From contig OZ005648.1 of NCBI GenBank assembly GCA_963930645.1, positions 109,667,092-109,731,091 of the forward strand: 64,000 nt of DNA, in the 5' to 3' direction. Below are positions 1 to 13,050 of the stretch, piece by piece. The notes under the pieces are model-generated. The model did no database searches and had not been told where the DNA came from. It was given only the letters and a program-made list of their open reading frames with translations. The DNA is from Salticus scenicus. Its lineage: Eukaryota; Arthropoda; Arachnida; Araneae; Salticidae. The first letter of the stretch is position 1. The number at the start of each line of letters is the position of its first letter. Both the position numbers and the translations under genes were made by a program.

Positions 1-235
1 AAGAAAATCTCACATGGTTTGTTTCTGCGATAACATGGTGGTGTTCAAATGCAAAAGTGTCATATCATTTGTAATACTGACATGAACATTTTTGAATATC
101 AAAAATCTACTTTCGAAGTTTTGTAAGTTAATCTTTTTTTTTTTTTTTTTTTCAATATATAACATAGCTTATTAGGAGAATTTGTTACACAAAACACTGT
201 GAAATCAATAAAGGAGTACATTGATTTTTTAAAAC

Positions 236-410
236 ATGTTTAGAGCGCGATTGTGCCTAAATGTTTTATCCAATTGAGCTAAAAATTGGTAGGTAGGTTA
301 TAGGTTATCGTCACGCAATTTATATAGTTTTGATGAGTACGGGACTTATACATTTTTGTACAGAGACACACAAAAAAAAATTCTTTATCATTATGGACTA
401 TAGATTCGAA
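236..410 (+). repeat. Remnant of the E-family tandem unit
   Basis: Phrases such as ATTGAGCTAAAAATTGGTA, CAATTTATATAGTTTTGATG, a run around GAGACACACAAAAA, and TTCTTTATCATTATGG recur in the same order in the tandem units at 45720-46530. This is a decayed single unit of that repeat. Confidence 0.5.
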
Positions 411-1498
411 TTATTTGCAGTTATTATCGCAAGAACTGTACAGATCTACATAAGTATGTAATCAAACTATTTATTATTATTTTTATATAAATCATTGTGT
501 GTATCTTTTTAATGAGCAAAATTTGATTTACAATCATGTATGTATACTTCGTACCATCTTGGAGAACATAATAGCATGCAGATGAAAAATATTTTGTTTG
601 GGGAAAATTGATTATCATCAATAAATGATGTTAACAAAATAAAATCTCCAGATTTTTTTTTTTTTTTTTTTTCTTTGTAATGAATGTTCAATAATATAAA
701 ATTTTTAAATCTATGCTGTATCCTGTATTGCTCTGCTTCTTGCTCAGTCTGCGCATATAAAACCCGAAAACCCCGATTAAAACAGATTATTTAGAAAATC
801 ATTTTAGGTTTTTTCTCAAATCTTACGTAGACATGCAGCTATGCAGCCCCCTGTAAAGGAATCTTACGAGCCACTACTGAAAAGAACTATAATATATCAC
901 ATTAATAAAAAATTTGTAGGTTTAAAATGTGAAAATAAAAAAGTAAAAATTGGTAAATTTATATTTTCAATTGCAAAATGCATCATTTAATAAACAGAAT
1001 CTTGAAATAATCTTGATATTGGTATATTTAATTATTTTAAAGCTATAATGATGCCAATTTTACTAAACATATGTACAGGTTTAATTTTTGATAAAATTTA
1101 ATTTCAATTTTATTATTCACATGTAAATAAATATATTTATTTTTATGTTACCCCCCCCCCCCCCCATCTTCTGAGTATAACAGTTTTAAAGCTATTATGA
1201 GGTTTTTAAATTAATATCTTTGAGATTTATTGAACTAATGTATTTTTAATGATTAATTCAGATTCCTTGGATTATTCCCCATCCTTTGGTGCCTTTCTGC
1301 ATTTAGTGGTTCATGATAATATAGTCTCACATACATACACTCTGATTTTAATAGTGTAGATAGATATAAGTAAAGAATTTTTATAAACTTTTACAAGATT
1401 TGTTTAAGATCTGTATATATGCATAATTTTCAGAAGTGTAGATTTTAAACAATTATTTTATTTATATTAACGCTGTATTTTATTATTATTTTAAACAG

Positions 1499-1581
1499 AG
1501 TGGAAAGACTGTTATATCTAACTTTCTTGCGGATGCTACTGAAACAATAGCTAGTGAATATCACCCTACACAGGGAGTTAG
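1499..1581 (+). CDS. IFT22: IFT22 exon with P-loop remainder
   Basis: The acceptor is TTTTAAACAG and the donor is GTATAA. Frame starts at phase 0 with AGT GGA AAG ACT (SGKT) and ends two bases into the arginine codon of GVR. In the family the junction falls inside the GxxxxGKS/T P-loop, which explains why no start codon is found here. Confidence 0.9.
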
Positions 1582-4500
1582 GTATAATAAGTTATCATAA
1601 TTATTATTTCATATGAAATAAGATATAATTTATTGTTGTATGATTCATGTTCTCTCTCTCTCTCTTTATATTATACATAGAAAGTGTGTTGTTGTTTCTA
1701 TTTAACTTTTATAGATATTTTTATGTTTAAAATCATGTACAAACTTGCTATTGTTTTAATTATAGAACGTTTTTTGAATTCCGCAAAATCTTAAATTAAT
1801 CAATTTTGAAAATATTTCTGTAAATTATAAAATACTGAACAAAATATTTCTGAGTAATTCTTTTATCAAAATTTTGAAGATGTTATTTATTTATTTTTTT
1901 AAAGCGAAATCTGCTATTAGTATGTTTAACATGAACTGCTTTAAACAATTCATTACATTTTTCAAAAAGTTATACAATGCATTTATATTTAAGTAATTTT
2001 TGTGAGTGTGTGTATGTGTTAAAAACTGTGATGTCGAAATTTAAAATTATGTTGAATAATATATGTGAAGCCCTGGGGGATGAGATGTTAAATTTAACCA
2101 TATCCAGTTTGTGGATATGGTTAGTCATAGTGTGCAAAACTTGTGCCAGCAAATTACGTAAATAGACTAATGGTAAAGGTCACTCAATGTTCTTTATAGT
2201 TCCATGATTTGATGAAAATCTACGAATCATCCAAGGGACTGTTATTTCTGCATGATATCACCTATTCAGCCAGGAATTTCTAAATGGAAAATAACCTATC
2301 TGAAGAACCCTGTTTTCAATTTAAAAAAAATCACTACTTCACTTTGGCCTATGTAATGGTAGCTTGTTATCAATGTTTCACTTTGTAACCATGATTTTTA
2401 TATTCCATTACTCATATCTCCTGTTTCACACATGACAGAGCAAATTATTTAGTGATGTGGTAATATTCTGTCTTTTTATGGCCATAGAAATATAAAAAAT
2501 ATGGATTTACAAAAACTTCACCAAAAATTTTTTGAACAGTATAATTGACAATGTCTTGATATTTTTTCTTTTGCAGAATTCTGGAATTTGAAAGTGATAA
2601 CCTGAATATAAATGGAAGGATTGGTAAAGCTGAAGTAGAATTATGGGACTGTAGTGGTGATACAAAGTAATGTAAAATTCCTTTGCTAGAAAAAAATAAT
2701 ACTTTTGGGTAAGAAAAAAAAAAAACATGCTTAAAATTTTAATTTTTGGAAGTTTTACGTTTCATTATTTATCTTATAATTTATGCTAATTTATAGAAAT
2801 AAATATTCCATATGAGTATTAAGTGCTTATTTTAATTAGGTAGATTCCTTTTAGGAAATTTACCTATTGCAATGGTCCTCATGACATGACTTCTGTAAAA
2901 TGTCTTCATATCTTCACTGATCATGACCCCCTAGAACCCAAAACCACCCTCCGTTCAAAGTTTATATATATATATATATATATAACGCTTTTCCCCATGT
3001 TAAGTTGTGAACACGATAACTGGAGTAATTTTTATTTAAATTTAAGCAGCTCGGGATATGTCATCAGAACAGTAAAAATCTCGGTTGAGTTCATAGATGG
3101 GGTATCCAGCTGAAAGGGGGTGGAAATTTTCATTTGCCCATAATCTCTTTAATCTTGAAAATAGGAAAAAACTTCAAATCTGGCGAATTACCTCCTTACC
3201 CTAAAAAACAATTTTTGTATTTAAACTTTTTCGATAGCTTCAATTGCTTAAAAGTTACAAGTTAAAAAGTGATTTTTCGTCAGTTGTGATGAAACCGACT
3301 TTTTCTATAGCTTTAATTGCTTAAATTTATAATCTGATGCTTACGTCATGTGCAAACGATAATAAAAAAGACCACTGGAAAAATTAAAAACATGGTAACT
3401 GCTTTAATTAATCATTTAAAAATATAAAATTAAAATAATACATTTGTCTTAATAAAAATATCGTTTGTGGTGAATAGTTTAGAATGCCGATTTAGGCAAG
3501 AATTTAAAATTTACGATTGAAATTGAGAGTAATACTTTACAGCTTCCTTTGACTTTTTATCTTGTGGAACCAAGATATTGGTCTGTGAAGAGATAAGAGA
3601 TTTTCACGTGGGAAGAAAATATAATGACGCCAAAGCTGCTATTCTCCATCACCAAACTCGCCAAATTTTGTCATCAAATAACAAATTTCGTCATCAAGTC
3701 AAAAATTTCATCGTCAGCTATCAAATTTTGCCGCCAAATCACAAATTTCATTGCTAAGTCGCAAATTTTGTCACCAAAATCACGCCAAATCATACAATTT
3801 ACTAAATTCGTGACAATTAACATTCAAATTTAGTGGTGCCTAAATGGTCCAATGTTAACTAATGTTAATGTTATAATTGCAAGTTGAAACTATAATTCCA
3901 TACAACATAAAGGAATCTATGTTTGCCTTTAAGCTTGTCGAAAAGGGATTTTTTTAAATTAATTAATTATATATATATATATATTTTTTTTTGGGGGGGG
4001 GGGGGGCATAAGATATTTTTATGTATAATACTGTATCTATATGATCTTAAGTTATTTTATTTTATTTATTTATTTATTTTTTCTCATCTATAAAGTAAAA
4101 TTATTTAAATAACATTGTCATGAAACATGATATTGTACAAAATAATTGGGATAGAGATTCTAGTACATTTTTCTTGTAGATTTTAATCATGTTTATCTGT
4201 TTAAACAGAGTGAATCACATATATATATATATATAACTTTTTTTTAAACGTGGTAAAATAAAGAATAACAGAATATTAAATGCCACCAAATACCACAATA
4301 ACCAATAAGAAATAATTTTTAACTAAATTAAACAACCCATGAAGACTTTAGTTCAGAAATAAAAATAGATAAGACTATTATCTCTAATAAATTTCATAAT
4401 TTAAATTAACATGCAACAAACTTATCATAACTTTATTCTTCGATTATTATTTTCAATATGTATGCTATTTTAAATTTTATTGTAAAATAATGTATTTAAC

Positions 4501-7500
4501 ATTTATAACTATTTTACAAGAATTTATCTGATTGTGCTCAACTTATACAATATTTATGATCTACATTACATCCTTTCCTAGCTCAGATAAAATGAAGAAA
4601 GTGACTAAAAATAAAAAAAGATATTTCTTATGGACTAAGACACAATTTCTGAGAAATAATTCATTTATCATTTTACAGTTATTTTAAAAAATGGCACACA
4701 AGTATGAATATTTTGGATAAATTGTGTGCAAATCATTATGGACAAAATAAAATCTGTCAGAGATATTTCTTAAGGGCCCTCTTCTCTCACTACCGCCGGA
4801 AGCTGAAGCTGATGTTATTCTATGGGAAATTTTTCTTTACAAATAATTTATTAACTAATACATATTTTTTAATTCTGTTTTCACATTCTGAAAATTCCCA
4901 GCTGTTAAATTGACAGACCTTTTTTAAAAAATTATTTTTTTAATTTTTTATATTTTATTTTGAAGCTGCAAAATACGAATTTTCAATATGGGAAATTTTT
5001 TTATTTTGCAATTTCAAAATAAAATATTAAAAATTAAAAAAATACATTTTTATAAAAGGTCCGTCAATTTAACAATTGGAAATTTTCTGAATGTAAAAAC
5101 AGAATTTAAAAATGTGTATTAGTTAATAAGTTATTTGTAAAGAAAATTTCCCCATAGAATAACATTGGCTCGGGCTTCCGGCGACAGTAAGTGAAGAGGG
5201 CCATTAAAATAAAATTTTGTGTTATTATATATGTGTTTTTTTTATATATATACATATATTATTGTACAAATAATATTATCACTGTGAAATAGTTTCTGTG
5301 CATGTTTATGTAATGTTCGTTTATAAATATTCAAGCCCTTTAAGAGAAGTCTGTAAAAATTTTAAATTGAGAATTGATAATATGATTGATTTAATACTTT
5401 TTTTTTTTTTTTTTTTTTTTTGTTCTTTTAATAAATTTTTAATAATTATATCACAATCAATTGATATATTTTAGAAACTATTCTTTGGCACAAATAACAG
5501 TGTGATCGATTTAATTTTATCAACAACTCAGTACCAAACATGTATAACAAGACCATAATTCAATTTCAAACAATATTCAACAATTTAAGCATACGATACA
5601 TACAGTTTCAAATTTATAAGAGTAACTAAATAAGAATTGCAAAAATGAAACAATATTCAAAATCAAATTAGACAGATTTAAACTTTTTTAAAATAAAAGT
5701 TTGCCCCCCCCCTCTCCCCTTGTCTTTTAAATGCTGCTTATTAATTTATTGTTATAGCAATATTCAAGCCTATTGCAAAATGATATATACATAAAGTTAA
5801 GATTTTCTTTTCTCTCTCTCTTTTTTTTAATTTTTTTTTTAATGATATTCAGCTCAGATGCTTTTCAGGAAATCAGCATTTTGTTTTTGTCTTATTTATA
5901 GAATAAGGTATACACCAGATATGCAAATATAAAGGAGGAGGGAAATATAGTGACCTCCATAAGTTGAGGTACAGCATGTTTTCTTCTTTTGTGCATAATT
6001 TTAAACAAATGTACATAAAATTTGGATGGCATATTTGTTATAAAATCATAAATAATTTTTTTTTTTTATATAACTTTAACTTAAGCAATAATTTTTTAAA
6101 CTGATAATAACTTCAATTTTTCTAAAAAATAATCATTGGAAGAAATGAAAAATGTAAACAATTTTAGCAAAGAAAACTAGACGCTAAAGAGTATCAAGGA
6201 TGCTGTTACAGATAGGTAATGGTACACATACCTCCAAGTGTTAAATTAAAATTAGATTTTTCTTCCTGTATTCATTTTTCTTTTTCTTTCGTAAGGGACT
6301 TTTTGGAAAAATATAATTATTATTAATTTGTAAACTTTGAGCATCATCAAAAGAATTAAAACGTTAATAAATAGTTTAAAAATAAACACCTCATCAAAGT
6401 TATTCACATATGAAAGAAAAAGAAGATAAAAGAAAAAAAGTGAATACAGAAAGAAAAATCTGGTTTTAATCAAACATTTGGATGCATGTGCTTCCTTTGC
6501 ATCATTAGTTTTTCCTAAAAAAAAAAAAATAATAATAATTTTTTTCAAAGTTTACTTTTGAAAATTTTTGAATTAATATCAGAGAATTAATTTAGAAACT
6601 GTTCTTTGGCACAGAGAATTAATATCATATTTTAATAATCATTTTGAATTAATATTTTTATATTAAAAATTATTATTTAAAGTTATATAAAATTCAGTTA
6701 ATGATATGATAACTAAAATGCCATCCAAATTTCTTGTTCATTTGTTTCAAAATTATTTGTAAAAGAAGAAAACTAGAAAATGGGTTGTACCTTAACTTTT
6801 GGAGCCAGTATATTTGGGAAAATAATAATCTGCTGTAACACAGAAATACATGTGATGTATATTCTAATTCAGTTTATTTCCTTAATTAGTTTGTTTTTGT
6901 TGTTTATTTACTTCTATTTGTTATTGCTGGAATTGTCATTCTTCGTATGTTTTATTATAATTTGTAAAATATGACAATATAGAAATTTGATATTTTTAAT
7001 ATCTATATTTCAAATGTATTTTAACAATTTATACTTTGTAGGTTTGAAAATTGCTGGCCTGCCTTAATGAAGGATGCAAATGGTATTATATTTGTTTACA
7101 GCATGGATCTTGTCAATATCCGGAAAGAGATGGATATGTGGTAAGTATTATAGGTATATAATTTTTCCTTCTTTTACGTTCTCAGTGTATTTAGAAAAAG
7201 AAATCAGCCTAAATTTAAATATACATCAGTGTATATTTTAACTTATTTTTAAGTAACAGTTGTTTATTTCTGTCACCAAAAAAATATACGAGGAGGGGGG
7301 GGGAAATAAGCACCTCCGTCTTTTAATAATTTGAACAATAATGTATTGATAATTTAACTTTTATTGAATAAGTTCCATGAGATTTCTGTATCTTGAATAT
7401 CTCATATCATGTTTAATTAAAGATTTATTTTAATCTGTATATACATAAAATCATTTGTCCTGAATCACTCACTGATTCATCATTACCTAGCCCAAATCCC

Positions 7501-10500
7501 TGCACCCAGAAACATAAAAATTATGGGGAAAACCCCTTCTGTGATTTTACAAAATTCTCCTGTAATAAGGAGTGGCAAAGTATTACACATATTTTAAAGA
7601 AATTGTGTATTTTAAAGAAAAAATAGTTATTTTATGGAAATCCATTAATCATTTTATGTCATAAAATTGTTATAAATGTGTTGAAAATTACCCCAAATTA
7701 GCAAGTTATAACAATTATTTTTATGCCATAAAGTATGAAAGAGTTTAGATTTTAGCAAGCAAAAGTACATGTAACAACTCTCAACCAGTTGAAATCAACA
7801 TAAAATGGTGCTCTGTGCTTTGGAAGAGAGGTGATGGGGGATGCCAGAAGATATCCAGAGCTCATTCTATATTGTGAGGGTGACTATGCCATAGTTATGT
7901 TTGCCAGTGAACGTTTTTATTGATTTTAACTTATTTTAAACCTAAAAGCTAATTTCAGGAATCGAAACCCCAAGGAAAAAAACATGTGTTAGCTGGATCC
8001 ACTGATGTTTTTAAACTACTTTCATGAAAAGGCAAACCAACTGGTCATAAAAAAATACATATACATATTTCAGTGCGTAATTGCTGTTCTCCTTAATCGC
8101 TTTTTATGATGGAAATAGGTTACAAATGTAAGCCATGTTGATACAATGCAATTAAGAGTATGATGAGCATATAATATTGCACAAAGTAAGAAAGAAGAGG
8201 GCTTAAATAGGTATAATGATTATAACAACAATTAAGAATGTCTAAAATAGGAAATAGAAGTACTGCTTTATTATCGATTTTAATTTTGGTAGATTCTAAA
8301 ACTAACACTTAAAAGTATTTTTAATTTGTATCAACCTTCTCCACTCTTGTACAAAAATAGAGTCTACCATGGCAGTAACATGTTTGGTTTTCTTCTTATA
8401 AAAATATGCAGTAAATTTTTTGAAAATGAAACTTTTCTATAATGAAATTCCACTCTCATACAAATGAAAAATTCCACTGAAAGAGTGTATGTTTTTCTTT
8501 TTTGTATGAAAATGTATACTGGCGTAAATAAAAATACTTTATTGAGAAATCTAACCCCATCTATAAGCCTTCTGACCAATTTTTAAATCAAGAGCTTTAG
8601 CTTCTTTTGCTGCCACCTTTCTTAATATTTCGTAGTTCTTGAGAAACAAAATATTTTTATTTTTTCTTTCTTGCATATTATTATTATTTTGAAAGAGAAA
8701 TGCAGCTACCATATTTATATGTCTTAATATTTGTGTAATCTCTTTTTTGCTTTTATTTAGGTATGCTAATTTTGTTCAAGTTCAAGGATTAAAAGATAGC
8801 CAGTGTATTGTGTTTTGTCATAAAAAGCCTAATTTACCAGATACTCGTACATCTGAATTATGTAAGTAAAGTATGATCAGTTATATGTATTTTTTATTCA
8901 TAATGATAAGAGCGTTAATAAAAGCAATTCTTAAGTTGAACATTTTGTTTTTTTAATATTTTCTTTGTATTGTCTTGTAGCAATGCCACTTTTCTTTATG
9001 TATGTGTGTGTATGGGGAAGTAATGAAGTGTCAATTTTTTCTCTGAACAGGTCTCTAACACAAATCTGCAAAATTGAACTTTTTTTTTTTTTTTTTTTTT
9101 TAATTTCACTGTTTTGGGTGTGTCTAATGTATTTAGATGTACTGAATTCAGAAATGCTCATGTTTTCTTCCTATCATGTAAGGGTTTTTCATAAAGTAAG
9201 GATGAAATCGAAAGAATTCACACAGAGCCTATAACAAATTCAAAACTCTTTATGTGTAAAAAATATTAAAACACATTATCTTTTAATTGTGCTTCTTTAC
9301 ATTAAAGCTCCATTTAGAGCTTTTTATGCTGTGCACTGCTTGGAGACTTTGAGAGGGGTGATTCTGTATGCAACATCCACCAATAATCTGTTAATAAGTT
9401 AACATTTCATCATCCCTAATACTGCCTCTACATTTTTTTTTTCTTCTTTTTGTATGACTTGGTGAAATTAGTGTTTTTGTTCTTCACTCACATCACTTAG
9501 TTTTTCTGGGAAATAACTTAGTTGAGAGTTCAAAAAATGAAGCTTTGAAAAAAAAAATTCATCGCAGACCTGTGTAATCAAACTTATCAGAGTAAAGAAA
9601 ATCTGTAACACTAATAATTCTTGTTACTAGAAAAAATGTAACCTTAAGATTTAAATTCTTTTTGTGATAATTAGCGCTAATTAGAGGATTTTTGAACTTT
9701 ATAAGATATTTAACCCATTGAACGCCACATGAATTCTTAATAAAATCCATTAAAATTCCTTAATGATATTATCCTGTAATAAATAAAAATTAATTTTAAA
9801 TAAATTTTCAGTAATTACTTAAAACGGTATCATATTTTACATTGTCAACCACAGATGATTGACGCGGCTTTATATCATATTTGACACTGTCAGCCACCGA
9901 TGGCTGACATGGCGCTCAACGTGTTAAAATATGTATCAGAGTTTGCTTTAAAATTCTGTTGATTATCCACAGAAAAGATGATATTATGACTGTTAGCAAC
10001 TTAAATGAATAATTAAAATTGTTAAAATAAAAATGTAAGATTTAAAAGAAGGCTTAGTTAAAATACTGATACTTTGGTAAAAGAGAAGTATAAATCAGTA
10101 ATATTTTATTGAAGCTAAACCAAGCTTAAAATAAAGAGCATGGCCCAAAAAATAAAATAAATAAATGCACTACCACACTTTCTGGGTCAGGATATGACAC
10201 TAAAGCTTTTAACTGTTTCTATTAAAACAATCATTGTGAATAAGAATGAAGGAAGTTGTGATAATGGGTTTGACTTATGCCTGCTAGGTGTTGCGTTTGA
10301 AAGCTGGCATATATATATTTAAATTAAAATTAGTTAAGTTAAATGGAGAAAATAATTAAATTAAGGAGAAAATAATTAAATTTAATTATTACTATTATTA
10401 TTTTTAATAAAGTGAAAAATTATAAAGAAAAAAATAATGTTTAAAGTTATAAATTTAATTTCTAGTTGTTAATGGCTGATTAGAAAAATTAAAAAAATAA

Positions 10501-11836
10501 GTAAATAAATGGTCAAAGTATTTTTTATAATGAGACCAACATGTCAAAAAAAAATTAATTGTAATTAGTTTAATTACAACTTGTTCAATGTTGAAGCTTG
10601 AAGCATACATCACAAACATTATTTTATTTGGCTTTTTATCAAGATAACCAGTTTTGTGAAATGCATATGTGACCAGATTTTAAAATTTCAGAGATGTAAG
10701 CTGATTGTAAATTAATGAAGCAATTTGGAAAAATTTTTGCCTTTGTGCTCAATTTTATTGTCACACAAAATTTGAAATTTCTTTAATAAAATGTTTGAAA
10801 TAGAAGTTGAATGTGATGTATTTGAGCAACAGTTGTTATTTGTTCAAGTGGTGTGGGGATGTACAAGTAAAGGTCAATTAATCCATGCCAGTAACCTTGA
10901 CCTAGGTGAAGTACCTTCCATAGAGGATATTTCTAATGGGTCATAATCCATATTCACATGAATTTTGGAGAAAACCATGAAAAACGACAAAGAGCTTGGT
11001 TGACAAGTGCAAATTGTGCTCGAACCTGTCACCTCTTGTCTATCAGTAGCTGAAGCATTCTCCATTCAAGAATTTTCATACTCATTTAAAATTTTTAAAA
11101 ATGCTCTCTGGTGGGTTTTGAATGCACTGCCTAGAAGACACTAGTCGAACACCTTACCCACACTTCACACATCACTACTCACAACAGCTATTTTTTTTCC
11201 ATCAGAACAGTTAAAAGTTCTAGGAGCATAACCCATTTGTTGGCCCAGTTGTTGCACAAAATTTATACCCTATGCAAACTTTTTGAACATTCTTTTTTAA
11301 TTTAAACTTGGTTAGATTTGATTTCAATAGGAATTTTTAATATTCATACTTCCCTTGCCAGAGATCTACATGGGCTTTTAGGCCTCAACCAAGCCTGATA
11401 TTAAAAGTAGAAATTTTCAGCAAGACCTAACTCAGTCTGAAAAGAAATATTAAGCTCATGCATGATCTGGCTCAATTACCGTTTTGTAATTGTAAACTTG
11501 GCTATTAGAAAACATTGATCTTAGCCTGATACTTTAGGAAACATTTATAAAATAATAAACCTCTGAAAAAATTAAAACTACAGTTTAATGTTGCTTTATA
11601 TGTTTCGAAATAGTTTTGATCAACCATAGTATTTTTTTAAATATTTTAATGATTATTATTATTTTACATATTATTTTGCAGCTAGTTTATTTTCTCGCAT
11701 AACATGGATTTCAACTAATATTGAAGAAAATGGCAACTCACTTCGTAGAGAATTCAACAGCTTTCTTCAACGTCTGTTGAGCAATATCAGTGAACGAAGA
11801 GATCAAGAAGAATTGAGTATTTTAAATCAGCATTAA
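1499..11836 (+). CDS. IFT22: IFT22 (RABL5) small GTPase-like IFT-B subunit, five exons, 5' end outside window
   Basis: Exons 1499-1581, 2577-2666, 7042-7140, 8761-8861 and 11682-11836 join with GT-AG introns and no frame break into 175 residues plus TAA. The product begins with SGKT, the second half of the P-loop, and continues with a switch region (EYHPTQGVRILEFE), a G3-like motif WDCSGDTKFE, then CWPALMKDA, KEMDMWY and a C-terminal SERRDQEELSI. These match, in order, the motifs of animal IFT22/RABL5, a Rab-like protein of the IFT-B complex in cilia. Vertebrate IFT22 is about 185 residues, so only about a dozen N-terminal residues are missing, presumably on an exon left of the window. As in the family, the classical NKxD base-recognition motif is not present (CHKKP stands there) and there is no C-terminal prenylation cysteine. 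Known role: intraflagellar transport; in arthropods this should be restricted to ciliated sensory neurons and sperm. Confidence 0.93.
2577..2666 (+). CDS. IFT22: IFT22 exon with G3-like WDCSGD motif
   Basis: The acceptor TTTTCTTTTGCAG has a good pyrimidine tract and the donor is GTAATG. It encodes ILEFESDNLNI through ELWDCSGDT, the beta-strand and G3 region. WDCSGD replaces the usual WDTAGQ of Rab proteins, as in IFT22. It ends two bases into the lysine codon. Confidence 0.92.
2838..3947 (+). mobile_element. D-like Helentron-type non-autonomous element in an IFT22 intron
   Basis: The left end is a palindrome (GGTAGATTCC / GGAAATTTACC) followed by ACCTATTGCAAT, the same word that follows the palindrome of element D at 21701. 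The right end at about 3910 has GGAATCTA, half of the palindrome, followed by a hairpin-forming block (CCTTT / AAAAGG). The middle holds an (AT)n tract and a minisatellite. The right boundary is approximate. Confidence 0.45.
3650..3795 (+). repeat. Minisatellite, about 21-22 bp unit
   Basis: Six to seven imperfect copies of a unit like CAAATTTTGTCATCAAAT follow each other, with variants at GCCGCC, TCGTCA and TTGCTA. It opens a chance reading frame (3624-3833) with no protein similarity. A related phrase (GTCGCCAAATTTGGCG) occurs inside element D near 23660. Confidence 0.7.
4774..5203. mobile_element. TTAA-flanked palindromic MITE (piggyBac-like), 430 bp
   Basis: The two halves are inverted copies over nearly the full length: GGCCCTCTTC, CGCCGGAAGC, GTTATTCTATGGG, AATTTATTAACTAATACA on the left reappear inverted on the right. 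The termini abut TTAA at 4770-4773 and 5204-5207, the target duplication used by piggyBac-type transposases. No coding capacity. Confidence 0.72.
7042..7140 (+). CDS. IFT22: IFT22 exon, central GTPase fold
   Basis: The acceptor is ACTTTGTAG and the donor GTAAGT is consensus. It encodes KFENCWPALMKDANGIIF through RKEMDMW, matching the family motif CWPALMKDA. The preceding 4.4 kb intron carries a D-like element, a minisatellite and a TTAA MITE. Confidence 0.93.
8761..8861 (+). CDS. IFT22: IFT22 exon with degenerate base-recognition motif
   Basis: The acceptor is TTTTATTTAG and the donor is GTAAGT. It encodes WYANFVQVQGL, then SQCIVFCHKKP and TRTSEL. CHKKP occupies the position of NKxD in ordinary Ras-family proteins; vertebrate IFT22 has a similarly altered motif. 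Confidence 0.92.
9714..9923. mobile_element. TTAA-flanked MITE, 210 bp
   Basis: TTAA at 9710-9713 and 9924-9927 flank imperfect terminal inverted repeats (CCCATTGAACGCCA on the left, inverted CACGTTGAGCGCCA on the right). The interior carries two copies of a roughly 50 bp segment (ACATTGTCAACCACAGATG, then ACACTGTCAGCCACCGATG). It lies in the IFT22 intron before the last exon. Confidence 0.7.
10870..11180 (-). mobile_element. tRNA-derived SINE cluster, minus strand
   Basis: On the minus strand a tRNA-like B box (GGTTCGAGC) near 11020 is followed by a body with GGTTTTCTCCAAAATTC, GAATATGGATTATGACCC and CCTCTATGGAAGG, a body type I recall from arthropod SINEs. A second tRNA-like head further upstream (B-box-like GCATTCAAAACCC near 11120) suggests a dimeric or doubly inserted element. 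Confidence 0.5.
11682..11836 (+). CDS. IFT22: IFT22 last coding exon
   Basis: The acceptor is TTATTTTGCAG. It encodes SSLFSRITWISTNIEE, REFNSFLQRLL and SERRDQEELSILNQH, ending with TAA at 11834-11836. The SxSExRDxEExSI ending is characteristic of IFT22. Confidence 0.93.
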
Positions 11837-11957
11837 AGTTGGGATGCTATTAGCTTTATTTGAACTAGTCATTTTAACAGCACTTCTGTAATCTTTCATG
11901 TATAGTTAAATTGTTTTTAAATTTTCAATATTTTATTTTGTCACTTTATTCATTTAA

Positions 11958-11963
11958 AATAAA
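11958..11963 (+). terminator. Candidate polyadenylation signal for IFT22
   Basis: AATAAA lies 122 bases past the IFT22 stop in an AT-rich 3' flank. It is the first canonical hexamer after the stop that I see; the region is so AT-rich that chance occurrence is possible. Confidence 0.5.
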
Positions 11964-11989
11964 AATTTATTTTATCATTAATCATTATA

Positions 11990-13050
11990 TAATTTCATTT
12001 AGTTTTAGATGAGCGATCAGTAAAATTGTTCAAACATTTTAAGAATAACTCTTCCAGAATTTTCATGTTAATGGTACTAGCTATAGAAAATTTGTAGTAT
12101 TTTTGACTAGAGTCGCTATCCAGCATTTGTATATATAAAGAAAAAGTCATAACAAACCATTAACAACATAAAATACTATATTTGCAAAACTAGCAAACCT
12201 ATGCAAAATTTTCACAATTTCTTTCTTTTTTTTTTTATTTACCTTTTAAAATTTGAAACATATCAATTTCACCCTACAATTTAAAAATTCATCAGAAGCC
12301 AAATTATTATTAGCTTTTGTGGGATGAAATGCTAATGATAGTTAATCCAAAATCATTTAAAGAAAGTTTTTGAAATAAAATTCACATTTGACAACCCAGT
12401 TTTCATACTACCCCAGGCGCAGAACCAGCTTTAGTATAGAACCCTTATGGTGACTTTTAAATTTTTTGAAATCATATTAGTACCAATTTTGGTTATACTT
12501 TTTATTATTGCATTTTTTAGTCAATTTTATTTATGTCTTTAAAGTATTGCTAGGTTTAAAATGCATGCAAAGATTGTAACGATGTAACTTTTAAAAATAG
12601 ATTTTTATGTAAAATGATTATCAAAAAATATAATGATGATAATCTTTTTTTTTTTTAATTAGATCACTGAACAGAGTCCACATGCTTAAATATTGCTTAT
12701 GTATTATTTTTCATCCTCGCACATTTTACTACTTTTTCACTCATATTGTTTCTACAAAATTTACTCAGAACTGGTCCATGTTTGAGAAATATTATATAGA
12801 TTTTTTCAAATTGTAAAATAGCATCTGATTTCTTAAGATATTATTTTTATAGAGGTTCTAAAAGTGGAAAAATTTACGAGAGTTATTGTGGAGATATTTT
12901 ACATATGGCAAAAACTTACGTATTTATGTCTAAATATATCTGGGAGTAGAATAATGAATTTAAATTTTAAAAATTATATTATTTCAGGAAAAATTTGTAT
13001 TTTTCCCATTAAGCCTTACAGTCATTTTGAATGAATGAATCAACAGTATT
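11990..13050. other. Intergenic, nothing recognised
   Basis: AT-rich sequence downstream of IFT22 with T and A tracts. I see no coding potential, terminal repeats or similarity to other repeats of the window. Confidence 0.6.

Noticed and set aside
3624..3833. 69-residue open frame with repeated SPKSRQI-like pattern
   Set aside because: It is the translation of a minisatellite with a unit of about 21-22 bp, not a protein gene.
8931..9234. Overlapping open frames on both strands around a T tract
   Set aside because: They arise from a poly-T run giving poly-Phe or poly-Lys; no splice or family support, within an IFT22 intron.
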